NCBI RefSeq assembly: GCF_040436345.1
Contig: NC_133234.1
Coordinates: forward strand, 12,895,446-12,959,445
Direction of reading: 5' to 3'
Length of the DNA: 64,000 bases
DNA from: Pagrus major
Lineage: Eukaryota; Chordata; Actinopteri; Spariformes; Sparidae
Positions within the stretch are counted from its first letter, which is position 1; every line of letters begins with the position of its first letter. Below the pieces are notes generated by a model that did not search any database, was not told the origin of the DNA, and saw only the letters and a program-made list of their open reading frames with translations. This document shows positions 47,270 through 59,854 of the stretch, piece by piece. A program made the position numbers and the translations under genes.

Positions 47270-50200
47270 TTATTTCGTGGACAGGATGAGGGCGACGATG
47301 AGCCCGTAGAGACCCAAGACCTCAGCGAAAATCAAAATGAGGATCATGCCCACAAAAAGCCTCGGCTGTTGAGCTGTGCCCCTCACGCCTGCGTCGCCTA
47401 CGATGCCGATTGCAAAGCCTGCTGCCAGCCCGCTGAGGCCCACGCTCAGCCCAGCCCCCAGATAGAGGAAACTCCTGAAAACACAGAGACATGTGTCAGT
47501 ACAAGGGACGATTACTAGATAACTGAGTAATATGGGTCACCAACTTAAGCGACTGAGTACATTGTAACTATACATGTCTGTATGCATTGTGCAAGTGGTT
47601 TTCCATAGAATTTGACTGTGGTAAAACTTCCTACCCTACAAGATTTTAAACTGACCCACAAGAAGAATGACTATGTACGCAAGAGTTACAGTGAACTCAT
47701 CACAGATGTGCTCATATTCTTTAATAACCTGTGAGATTATAAAAGGATTTAAGGCTGTTGTTACTGTATCTTTATTGTGCCTCTGTGCCCCTTTAAACTC
47801 TGTTATTGTATTGTAAGTCACGTGGCTGTATTGGGAGACAAATTCCTTCTTTAGACTCCGACAGCAATTCTACTCCTGTAGTGTCGTCTATACCACAGAC
47901 CAGTGTAAACATGGGAACTATGTCCTGAGTATGTGCAGAGGTGTAATAAAAATGAAACTGCAGTCAGATTTCTTAAACTTTACTGACTGTGTTCACTGTA
48001 ATTGAGCAATATGTAACATGTCATTCAGTGTAACATTTCAATGTGTTTTGATAGTTAACGATTAATGGATCTGGTGAAGCAATATCAGGGTGGTGGCTTA
48101 GTAGTAAGAACTCACTGAAGGTTTTGGTCTCTTCTGGGGCTTTGTTGATAATAAGGTTCACCAGTGTCTGTGCAGTTATGTTGTGGCTTATGCCAAGCCT
48201 AACAAGTGGCAGGGCTATATCATTAGTACTTTAGAGATGATCAAATAAGGCTTTTCTACTTAATTTGGCCACAGAATAAAAAATGAAATGTAGACAATCA
48301 AATGTCTGATGATGACTGATCAACTGAACTCACTTGTAGAGGGGGACCTTCTCTGAGATGTTGTTGGCAATCAGCACTGCTACTACCAGGCCGTAGATGG
48401 CTATAATACCCGCCATGACGACGGGGATGATTGACTTCATGATGAGCTCCGGCCTCATCACAGACATGGCGGCGATGCCGGTACCGCTTTTGGCTGTGCC
48501 ATAGGCTGCTCCCAAGGCTGGTGGGGAAGAGACAGAAGATAACCTTGTTAGTTAATTAAATAAACATAGATAGCATACTAGAATAGACACACTACAAGGC
48601 AAGTTACAATAGGCTGTCCGACTGATGAGAGAAACCAAAGGCCACAGCTGAATAATGAAGCAGAAGTGAAATAAGAGATGCAACAACTGTTACAGTTTCT
48701 GTTCCCCTTAAAAATCCAACATGGCTCCACTTGGGGAATTTTGCTTGTGTCAAGGGGAAATAATTGATCAGTGCTTGACGCAGACTCTATGCGACCAAAA
48801 AACAGCTTTGTGTGTCTTTTTGTCTCATCTCCTCGAACTGCTCCAGTCCCAGTAATTTCAGAATTGACTCTGGCAGACAGCTGCAGAGTTGTAGATCACT
48901 CTCTGAATGAAAAAAAGCCTCATTAGGCCTAAAGCACAGAGGGAACTGCTGACATCATTAGGGAAGCAGGATACCACATCTCCTGAGACGTCATCAGAAC
49001 AAGATGGGCACCAGGAGGGGGACTAGCAGTACAAACTCATGCAACATCTGCTGTGTGTTATCTCCAGTCCACACTAGTCTCTGGCTAACATCACTGTCAT
49101 GTGATGGGGAAGGAGGAGAACAAAAAGCTTCATCAGCATGTTAGCTCCGTTGGGCTGTGACGCTGAGGAGAAAGCACAGTGCTACCTGCGTCACACACAT
49201 AAATCAAGTCTGACTGCAGGAGGAGAGTCAAACAGAAAATCAAAGATCACACCCTGTTCTAAAATTAGAAACCATATTTAACCAAATACAGAACAGCAAC
49301 TAGGCCTACAAGTTGAGGAAATCTAAAATTTACAGGAACATTGTTCAACATAGTGATCAGGTTATGACTTGCCATGAATAAACAATTAAGCACCCATATT
49401 TGCTTAAATCTCTTTTCTCAGCCATCGTGTGAACCAACCTCGCAGTCTCCACCAAATTAATCTGAGGGTAGATAATGACTGACTGGAGCTTCATCTGATT
49501 GGCCAAATGGTGTAAATGCATTGGGGATTGACAAATATATTTATTTTATTATATATATTTATTAATATTTATTTTTTCAGGGCCGATCAATAACGATTAT
49601 TGGTTATCAAGGGGGCCATATTATATATGTTGGCACCCAGTACATAATTGGCAAACATGAGGATCTTAGTGTCTACAATGCATGGTCCGTGTATCCAGGG
49701 CGCCATCTGATAGGTCAAATGTTTGATTACTTAATTTGAATGCATGGTGTGTCTAAATAAAATTATTTTTCTCATTCATCGTGGGTTGAGGTTAGGGTTA
49801 GGGTTTTCAGGCAGTCTTTTGTGACGTGATTTTTCTGCATGTTCATATCACAATGACAATGAAAATACAATTTATCAATCAGCACAGATCGGGATTACAC
49901 AGGAATGGATTTTAATTCTGCACAACAACGAAGTGAACAGCGTCCAGGTGAGATGTTGCATCAATATCTGCCCCAAGGAGATTAACAATATGCAATAGGA
50001 AATCAAAATAGAAGAAACCACAAGAAGTGCAAGAAAGGAGGGAATCCTCTTCCAGGAAGGACAGACTAGCAATAGATGTCATATCTGCAGAACAGACTAA
50101 CAAGAGAGTATTTAGCAATATCCAACAAAGGCTGGTTTGGCAAGTTGTCCTCACACACGTGTGTGTGCACGTGTGTGTGTGTAAATGTGAACAGGTTTAT

Positions 50201-53200
50201 TTCCTCGTCTGCAGCAAAAGCAAGGCAAAGTGAAAGCTCAGAGTCAACACCGACCACAGCATAGCATCTGATGTATTGGTTCGTACATACTGTGGCAGTT
50301 CTTCCTCTATCCAGCAGTATTAAACACGCTTCTGCATGTGATTAATTCTAGAAGAGGTGAAGTCGTTTCTATAGCTATCCATCTTCTGAGGCTTCTCTAC
50401 TGCATTGACAAAACATGTCATAGATAAAACCTGCTTGTATGTTATTTGTGAACAGATGTCTGAATGGAGACATTACAGTTAAGTCAGTAAAAACTTATGT
50501 AACAGGGTGAAACATCAACTATATTGCAAAGCACTCAAATAAAAACTAGGACCTGGCACAGTAGTTTTCTTGCTTCCTCCTAGCCAACATACTGACAATG
50601 ATTAAATGTGAAAAGCCTCTTGAGATATCATCTTGGGAGACAGCCTTGTGCATACAGCCCGAGGTGCCCTGCCCTGTGTTTTCTCATTTCTTGGGACAAT
50701 GTGTTGGAGCTAGCCTGAAGACAGTTTTGGTTAACTCCAACACTAGCTGTGAGGCTTTCTGGCAAATGGATCAAGGAGATAGACAGAAGATGACGTGGTC
50801 CAATCTTCAAATGTGCACATGGCAGCCAGCCACGTCCCCCAACTACTTAGAATGATCTATCACTAGACTGATGCTATCAATACAAGGTTAAATCACTCCT
50901 GCATATCTACAGAGATGTGTCTGAGTATATCTGGGCACTATTTTCCATGCCAACACACAAGTGCCAAATGCTTTGCTGGTGGACTAAATCTTCAAATCTA
51001 ACAAACTATATGGTACATCCCATCAAACAAGCGGACTTACACATGAGTGTAGGAAACACAACCTTCCCTTAGCAGTTCAAAATAAAAAACTGACCAAGAT
51101 GAACAAACCTCGTCATTTAGCAATACAAAACACTGTTGGGACATTATTCTGGAAACACCTAAGCCCTCTTCTGAGCAGCTGTCTCTTTCAGCCATCCATA
51201 AACAACCAGCGTAATATGTTACCGTCAGTAACGTTATCCTCCGACTCAGACTTGCTAAGCTTGGCCTCACTGAGGTGTGACAGGTGAGGGTTGATAGAGA
51301 AACACTGTAGTCCTCAAACATCATTATTCTGTCCTGACGATTAAAGGTTTGATGTGTGACGGGACGGCGTCTGCAGCGGTGTGCAGGCACAACCTCTGGG
51401 TTTTAATCCTAATCCCCTCAGCTTAGGTAGAGTGCTTTTTTCCCCCCTTTTCTTTTTTCCTCCCTGCAGAATATTGGATGTATGGGATGCCCTTGTGACG
51501 TCTTGTGATGTCAGAGCAGGAGGTGCCTCCAGCCTTGATTGATCCTGCATGCAATATGCCCACGCAACAGACAGCAGATTGGTCTGCTCCTAACAGCGTG
51601 TAAATGGGGAAGCACTGGTTTTCAGGAATGAAAGAGAAAAATCTTGAAGGTCGTAGTAAAAACGCTTTCCTGTCTTACACAACTGCACACTGGCTGCAGC
51701 CCCCACTATGTAAAAATGAGGTGGCATGCAGAAATTATGGAGACTCGCTGACCAGTCTATTGCATCAGAATCTGAGGGATGTCTAGAGCACATAGCTGCC
51801 ATCACCAATAAGACCTTTCTATTGAAGAGTGTGCGCTCAAGAAAGACTACGGAATGTGAACAAAAGGTCAAGCAAATGAAAGCACTATTGATTAATGAAT
51901 AAAATAACTAGTTAGTAGGCTATCCTACTCAAAACATACAAACCGTGCTGCACAATAAACTAGAGAAGGCAGATGATGCAGAGCAAGAGTTTTTTCCAGA
52001 TGTGAAGCAAACATTTAGCTTACATTGTAGTCAGATTCATCAGTCATATCAGTTATTTAAAATAAAAGTGGGCCTTAAACTTATCATTGTGATACTGCTG
52101 GCAGAGAGGAAAGTGTGAGATACAGACTGTTGAGGTGTAGTGAAAGGGGTGGGGGAAACAGACCAGTGGGAGTGTTCTTGTCTCATGGATAATGGTATCT
52201 TGTGAGTGTCACCTGTTCTGAGCCAGGCATCACTGACGGAAGTCCCCACTACAGACCACTAAAACAATGCAACATCACCTTACACCAGAAGATCACAGCT
52301 GCTTACATCCTGTTACAGACATTGTCTAATTAATGCAAATAAAGTGCATTTAAGTTTTTATCTGTCATTCAGAAAGATGACATTTTGATCTATCCACTTG
52401 GCTTGTGAATTTGTCATCATTTTTAATATTTTACAGAATGAATTTTGGATTAAACCCACCCAAATATGACAGATTGATTACAAATGACAATTAAGAATGA
52501 CATAAGCATTAATAGTCCTGTACACTACGGTGGCTAACATCTCAGAAGCACAAGCTACAATGACTCCACAAGACACTGAAAGATCACTTTAAGCTGATGT
52601 CTGAATCATCAAGTGTCCCTGTCCATCCCACCACTACCACATCCCTTCTCTGTGCCAGCATGATCCCCTCCCTACTAGCTAATTCCCCAGCTGTCACTCG
52701 TTCACCACCACAGACTAGTACTACTGCTAGCCTCAGGGGCCCCCACCACCACACTGCCCTTGCCCATCATTACAAATTAAACCTGAGCAATGACAAGACC
52801 AGGGATGGCTTCAGCATCCAGCTGCTTCTCATTTCCGGGTAGGGCTGGCCTATGTAATGGCAATACTTTAAAACAGCAGTTACTAGGTCAGATTTTCTCT
52901 AAGAAATTCCTGAATTACTTGAAATATGTAGCTGAAAATGTTTCATGATATTTCTCATCACCATGCAGCCCAGTGTGATCTGTTGAAAGACGTGTTAAAA
53001 CATCCCTTAGCTTTCAACAATGTAATGGGCATGTGGATTTAAATGTTTATGATAAGACAAAAGAAAAGGTGGGGACATAATACAAGATTGTATTCTGTCA
53101 GAAAAAGACCTAGTAAATTTCCAAGGTTTTACAAATTGTATTTCACTGCGACATGTGCCTCAAACCTATATACACCATTCACCACAATAAATTAGCCGCA

Positions 53201-54697
53201 TTTGCAAAAAGCCCCAAGCTACCGTGGGTCAAAGCCCTCCGTAACATGTTCAATTACTGGTATGTTGATTTCCTATTTGAGTTGCACTCATCCCACCAGT
53301 GACCCAAGTCACATGGGGGCCTTTGCTGATGATAAGCAAACCACTGGCATATGATGTAGCTCTTGTCATGGATTAAGGAAAGAGAAACACTTAAATAGGA
53401 AAGAATCCATGAAACTAGCATGACCGATTATAAAACAAGCCAGTCTCAAAGTTCACTTTCTGTGCCACTTCAGATCTCACCTTCTATCCACAAACACTAA
53501 TATTAACAGTGGTGTCACACCCTTCATCTTTTCTCAAAATAAGCAATATTGTTTTTAAAGACTCACTGATAACTGATTAACTTTGCATTTAGTTTAACAT
53601 TTCACAGGCACAGTATTACAAGATGGCAATTCCAAGTCAGAAGTCTCATCATGTGATAATCATGTGACCTTGTGTCATTCCTGTGAGCAATAAGGAAGTT
53701 AACCAGCTGATCCTTGTTTCCAATGGTCATTTGAGTTGTAAGGAAAAGCTGCTTCAGCTCGAGATAGCTTACATTATGTTAAATGTGGCCTGTCCAATTT
53801 GACAGTTGGCAATTTTTTGCAGAATAGCAGTTTCGTCAGTTTACGCAAGACGACGTCAATTCAATTATTCAGTGTCATTGGTTACTGATATCTACTTGCA
53901 AGCTACAATAAATAATTTCGTCTAACCCTCATCACCTATTGCTTTTAAAATCCATCAACCCCGCAAGTAATAGTGAGGCATCTTGCAGAAATGATGGAAA
54001 TCAGCTAAACGTATATACCTCCTGCTAACTGCAAGCTAACACGCAGGAAACTGTACAAGGAACAAATGGCATACATTTTCACATCTTTATAATGGCTGTT
54101 AACCAATCAGTACTTCTTCATTAAGACAGACACCATTTCTTATCAGTTAGCAGTATTCCCTGTTTTGTCCTTTTCCAGATAAAGCATACAGCGAACATGA
54201 CCAAACTGAGCTAACGTCAAAGCTAACTTATGTAGTCGTCATCAGCTAGCGTAGCTAACTAGTCTTGACTAGTCTTTGCTGTCTGTAGTTGAAGCAGAAA
54301 GGCTAGCAGTGACAGCTGTATTAACTAACTAGTACTAACTAACCATTGCCATGATAAGAATGAACTAAAGTCGGTGGCTGCCCTAACTAGCTTTTAAGTC
54401 TGAATAAATGACAGCTCAAGATTAGCATTGCGACGTTAACGTTAGCAAGTCTAGCAGATGGCTTTTACAAGTGAGCTTCCTGAGACGCACCATGGTTGAC
54501 TATTCAAAGCAGTCTGGTGGGAAATCGCGTAAATGGAAAGGGAGTTAGCAGAAAATGCACACAGAGACATAATGTAACTGACAGATAGCTTAAATAAGAA
54601 AGGTGATAATTGTGTGATAATTACCGCTGAACACCATCGCCGCAGAGGCACCCATCACTGCGAAGAACGGAGAGTATTCGGGGGCTTCGGCCGACAT
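47270..54697 (-). CDS. atp6v0c: V-type proton ATPase 16 kDa proteolipid subunit c, 3 exons, 153 aa
   Basis: Subunit c forms most of the rotating proton ring of the V-ATPase in endomembranes. Coding exons (minus strand): 54625-54697, 48334-48517, 47270-47474; phases agree. The protein is nearly identical to the mammalian one. It starts [20 protein letters not shown] and shows four hydrophobic helices, with [19 protein letters not shown] after the first and [20 protein letters not shown] in the third. The proton-carrying glutamate is in [12 protein letters not shown] (about residue 137), and the end is LILSTK. Human length is 155 aa. Variation is confined to the N-terminus and the loop [11 protein letters not shown]. 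Intron 1 is 6.1 kb, long for this window. Teleosts commonly keep two atp6v0c copies; which one this is cannot be told here. It lies directly downstream of tbc1d24 in the same direction, as in human. Confidence 0.96.
48518..54624 (-). other. atp6v0c: atp6v0c intron 1 (6.1 kb), no gene seen
   Basis: Long AT-rich intron. Open frames on both strands are short and without family resemblance. A short telomere-like GGTTAGGGTTAGGGTT lies at 49792-49807, and a CA/GT-rich patch near 50155-50190. CTAGCTAAC-type sequence is frequent at 54170-54450. No mobile element with clear ends was found. Confidence 0.6.
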
Positions 54698-55000
54698 TCT
54701 TTCTCACACAGTATAAAAATAAACTAAATATACAAAATTAAATATTAATGTCGACTCAAAAATCGCACTTCGCGAAACCTATCAAAGGCCACAGGCTTGA
54801 AATGTAAAAGCGACTACACCAGGAACCGTCTGACTACCTAACTAGCAGTGTAAACGGGATAGTCACGACTCTTCTGATAAATACCCGGCGCAGCAGTACA
54901 AAATGGCGAAGCGGAAAATATCACCTGACTGGCCGTACGGATAAAACCTATCATCGACTGGGTGTGGGGGGCGCACTAAAACAAAGTTCGTTAATGATAT
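54698..55000 (-). promoter_or_regulatory. atp6v0c: atp6v0c 5' UTR and promoter region
   Basis: Upstream of the atp6v0c ATG the sequence has scattered CpGs, a YY1-type AAAATGGCG (54899-54907, plus strand) and TCACCTGAC at 54921-54929. The latter is one base from the core TCACGTGAC of lysosomal-gene E-boxes. No TATA box is placed convincingly. The extent is a guess from composition. Confidence 0.45.
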
Positions 55001-58000
55001 ACCGTGTCACACAGCCCATGTGTGAAACAAGAAATGTGGATTTAAAATGATGACTGACTTATTCCGTAAAAAGAAACCATTTTATGTTTATACATTTTTT
55101 CCCTTTATTTTTGAAGGTCACCCCTATCACGCATCACTTTGGTGTGCTCCGCTGCAGGCTTCCCCTTTGATATCTACGCATTCACCCTTCAAAAGCAGGA
55201 GGGTGATGGGGATGTGCAGGAGGGTGTGGAGACACTGCCAATCTAAACAAAAAATGTTTTTCTTACATTATTTCCTGCAAGGAAAGAAAAACAAGAAAAT
55301 AATATTTTTTTCCCCCAAGTGACTTATTACATTATGTTATGAATTAGACTGTGTAATTTGAATATCAGGCTCCAAGAGGACCCTACATCTGATTTAAGTG
55401 GCCTCTCCAAGAAACTGAAATTCCTAATGTTGCACATGTCGACCACATTTCTGCATTTTGCACCAGGACTCTACCATGCTGCAGAGGGTGGTTTACAGTC
55501 AGCTGTGATATGCAGCAGCGTGGAGCGTGAGAGTGAGAGAATTTGAGGCTGAGTGTGTAGGTTTGAGTGTGTATGTGGTGGGGGGAGGGAACCGAGAATC
55601 CCCATTCCACTGTATAGCTCCCAGCAAGCAGCAGGCTCACAGCTCCAGAAAGAGGAGGGGTCGAGGGAGCTAGGACACCATGGGAGAGGAGTGTGTGTGT
55701 GTGAGTCAGAGCGAGCTTGTGCACTACCCATGCCACCTCCTCCTCATCCTCCATCCATCCCTCCATCCTGCTCCCTCTGCATTGCCTGGTCTAGTCAGCA
55801 CCAGAGCAGGACCCCTCCCCCCATAAGCCCCTTCACTCACGATGCAATTTCTCCACCAGCATCACAGGCCTCCTTCCTTTCAAACCCTCTTACTCCGGCC
55901 GCCAAATGCAAGGTTGCTTTATGCAAGGAGAATAGATCATTTCGAGGCAGGGATGATGTGTGTGCGCAGTGATGCACTGATAACAAAAAGGTCACAATAA
56001 ATGAGATGATTGTCACTTTGTTGTCTCTTGCTCAGCCCGACTGACGGAACACTTAATGACCCGGGACTGACTCTTTTAGGTGGATAGCAATGTAGCCTTT
56101 CTGTAGGGGTTGGATTATGATGTTCCTGCCTACAGACATTTGCAACCAGCTCCTTTGACAACATGCAGTAATATGATCTCTCATGTACCTATACATTGTT
56201 TCCTGTTTGCTTTGGGTGGATGGACACAGGGGTTAGGCAGACGCTCTTGTCCTTGAATGGCACTGATCAATGGGTTGTTAAAGGTAGCGGATAAGAGCAT
56301 GACATACACCTTTTTTACACCTACTATGTTTTTTTTTTAGTTTGTTACTTTCCTGCAGTTTGTTATATAGATGCTTGTGCATGTAAAAAGGTCTTGGAAG
56401 TTAAAAAACGGGAGCTCCTCTCTCCCATGGTGCTCCCGAAGTGGCTAAAACGTGTTGTCAGTAGTCCCGCCTTCAATTCAGTGACTTCATGACATCACAC
56501 TATGTCACCATGTCACACATTTGCATTTATTTTAGCCTTTATTCGTGGTAGAAGTGAAGCTAACTGGAAGCTGAAAACATGACAGAGCCTACCGGAGACA
56601 TGGTGAGCAGTGCTGGCTCAGGCGTGTGTGGGCTGACCAATCAGAGCAGACTAGGCTTTTCAGGAGGGGGGCCTAGATATACAGGCAAACAGGTTGACAT
56701 AATTCTAGATCTAGATCTTTGCATGCTTCTGTTACTTTGATAGACCCATCAGACCAGGATGCAGTTCAAGTCTGTGTAAGACTTGCCCAGCATCTTAGTG
56801 AAGGAAGTCACTGTGCCAAGCTACTCTCAAGTTTGGCATTTTTCCCATATGGGCTGGTTTCTTTCTCTTTCATTCTCACTGGGTTGATGTGGAAAGGCGT
56901 TAACCTTGCATTAATAACACTTTTTTGCTTTCCTTTATGACATCAGGCTGAAAAAACGATTAAGATTATTACAGTTCAGTTTGAAGGACAGATATACAGT
57001 CCTTAAGGAAGATTTGTGACATGTAATCAGTAACATTTGGTAGTTCTTGGAAGCAGAGACCTCTCTCTCTCTCTCTGTCCCAATATCCAGGTTGTTATAT
57101 TCAGCCTGTAAATCAAAACAATATGTCTGGACCTCCTTAGTCTGCATCTAATCCCCTGTCCACAGCCGCTCGTTATCTGCGGGGTGGGGGCTGGTCAAGG
57201 AGAGACCCGTCTCAGTGTTGGGTTTAACACTTAAGCATCTTACTTCTAGAGGCTGGAAAGCATGGTTTTCAGGAGATGCGCCAGATCAACACCCAAAGGA
57301 GCAGCTAAATATAGAAGTGCATGTGCGATTAGCAGAGTGTGAATCCTGAATGAATGGCATAGCCCTGGCAAGACAGGGAAAATGGGGAGTCAATGGCCCT
57401 TGCTGTAAAGAAGGACTTACTCTGACACTCTTCCGTCCAAGATGCTACATTTCCTCACAGGCATTAGTCTGTGCCACGCCCTCTGAAAATGAATTGTCCA
57501 TACATTTTAATAGAGCTTTAATGCACATATCGATTGACCTGGAAAGCTTTCACACCGACGTGTTTAATGAAATGCCTGACATTCCCTGTATCTGTAGCTA
57601 TATTTGTACTGCTTTGAGCAAATAAAGAGTCCTATTTCTCTATTAGGTTCGGTAGAAATCAAACAATGACTTCAATAAACCGATTCTTGAAAGGAGAAGG
57701 CTTTTACAGATATTTTTAAGTTTATCTGACTCATCTCTGCCAAATATTTTCCAGTCATGCAGTTCACTGTCAGCTTCCACAAAGCAGAGACGTCCAAACA
57801 AAAAATAGACAGCGCACATACAGAAGCACGAGTCATTTTGTAGTCAGTTTTTCAGACCCAGACCTGCAGATATGCAATTTACAACATTGTCATTTTACAG
57901 TATGTCACTCAAAATTATGTTTAGTTTAATTTTGGGAACAAGCACACTAGTTACATGTACTAGGAGTAGAGCAAAGCACAAGAAGATGGGGATTGGAGAG

Positions 58001-58166
58001 TTAGATTCATGGTCAGCTGACTTTAAAAAGGCATCTGGCACACTTCTGTGACTGTCTGAAGAAATGCAACCCTCTCTTTGCAAGGACAGAGATGTGATAG
58101 ATTTGGAAGGAAAAAAGAAGTGGCTAAAACAACAAGAAACTGAAAGCATGTTGCTGTATTGTCATG
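55001..58166. other. Intergenic DNA between tbc1d24 3' end and atp6v0c promoter
   Basis: No gene recognised. A GC-richer, low-complexity patch at 55550-55900 gives open frames on both strands (Pro/Ser/Cys-rich) that look spurious. Around 56400-56680, GGAGCTCCTCTCTCCCATGG and CTGACCAATCAGAGCAGACT resemble a dispersed fish repeat whose edges I cannot place. A short CT run lies at 57061-57077. Confidence 0.5.
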
Positions 58167-58172
58167 TTTAAT
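58167..58172 (-). terminator. tbc1d24: Candidate tbc1d24 poly(A) signal
   Basis: TTTAAT on the plus strand is ATTAAA on the transcript, about 1.7 kb past the tbc1d24 stop. It is the variant signal, and nearer AT-rich alternatives exist, so the choice is weak. Use of this site would put the family A MITE (59104-59498) in the 3' UTR. Confidence 0.25.
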
Positions 58173-59103
58173 CATACAGATACAAATAGGGTGTATAACC
58201 CCAACAACACTTTGCCAGCAGGGAACAATTTTGGACTTCTTTTGTTACTATCTTCACACTGGAAAGGACGGATGTAACTGGTAAGATGAGAAAGATGAAC
58301 AAACTACATTTATACCCATTACTTGTAAACCAAAAACACCTCAAGTTTTTTTTTCTTTAAAAAAGTTTGCACTGTGGAAGGAGAAACTGCCACTCATTCA
58401 AAAGGAAGCTTTGACATATGGTGCAAAATGGCAACACTCAAATTCACCACCGACATTCACAAACATACCATTACCACATTAATTCATTTAGCAGATTTCT
58501 GACTATTTACAGAAAAATGTGTGGGGGAATGGAAGAGGACCAAAAATCTGGTGAAATGGGATAACTTTGCTACTTCTTAATCTTACAGTTTTCAAACATT
58601 TAAAAACACGTCTCATCGAACCAACTCTTGTTTTCACAGATTAAATCGTAATCTCACAACACAGCGGTGAATAACTTTTTTTTTTTTTTAAGGACTGCAG
58701 AGCTGCCTATGCAGTAAATTTGGCAGATTGACCTAAACCACAGAACATTTAAGAATGAATTTACATTCAGAAATTCAATAGTTTCAGTTCAGCATTAACA
58801 TGGACAAATCACAGCCGACATAAAACCCCCTCTAAATGAACCTTAAATCGGCTTTACCTAGAGTTGATCCTGAACAGTCACACATATTTCATAATTAGTA
58901 CACCATTATAATCTGTAAATACAAAAATAAACAGAAACACAAAAATACCACATATTTTTTCACATGTAGAAATTATAATAACTGCATTAATAAATAAAAA
59001 AAAATCATATATGAATTTGCAGGACGGATTTTGCTCTGTTTGCATATTTGTGTCTTTCACCTTAAACACTTTGCTGGACATTTTATATAAAGAGTTTCTG
59101 CTT

Positions 59104-59498
59104 TAAAAGGTGCGATATGTAAGAATTTTGTTTTAAAACATTTAAACATTAACTACAATGTCAGAATGTCGAGAAATAACAGTTTTGATGTTATGTCAAA
59201 GACGTCTGTGTATTGTGTTGCACAGATATCTCCTGAGGTTAGCATGCTAATCATCTACCTCTGGGTCTATTTTCCACCGGTCCAAAGCTCTTGTGCTAGC
59301 AGTGTAAACAACAACACTTCCCTGGTAATCTGGCTAGGTGCACAGCTAACAGAGCTAACAAGCTAACAGTAGCTACAGTTATGGATGTGTAACAAAATAG
59401 TTATCAGCAGTTAGCCATTACTCCAGTGACATGCTGAACCTATTTGTTGGGAGTATGAATTCAACAGGTGGCCAATTCTTACATATTGCACCTTAAAG
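59104..59498. mobile_element. MITE, family A, copy 3
   Basis: Left end AAAAGGTGCGATATGTAAG, right end CTTACATATTGCACCTTAAA. The inside has GCTAACAAGCTAACAGTAGC like the other copies. At 395 bp it is the longest of the three. It lies just downstream of the tbc1d24 stop codon, probably within the 3' UTR. Confidence 0.8.
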
Positions 59499-59854
59499 GG
59501 AAGACACTACAGGTGAATGAAACAGGTAAAAAAATGTTATGATATATCACCATGAAACTACTCCAGAATTTGATTCTACCTGGGGAAGTTTTCTGATATT
59601 CTATGTTTGAATATGCAAGTGCGGCTAATCTAATTAAGCTATTGAATCAAATATGCACTAGTTCGCATACATGTTTTCAGTAGTCTTAAACAAGACATGT
59701 TATGGAAGCAAAATAGCCCAAAATCTCAAAATCGAACCGAGTATGAAAAAACATGCTTTCACCTGTAGCGTCTCACCTACGTTTAAGTGTTAAAATGTGT
59801 GTGCATAAATATGAATCTCTCTGTATGGATCTACATGTTTGTATGTGTACATTA

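Noticed and set aside
49792-49807. Telomere-like TTAGGG repeats (also CCCTAA near 18408-18420).
   Set aside because: Only about two and a half units at each place; too short to be an interstitial telomeric array.
55383-55972. Overlapping open frames of 127-139 residues on both strands.
   Set aside because: Low-complexity Pro/Ser/Cys/Thr-rich translations of a GT- and CT-biased patch. There are no splice partners and no recognisable domain, and two strands being open at once points to composition.
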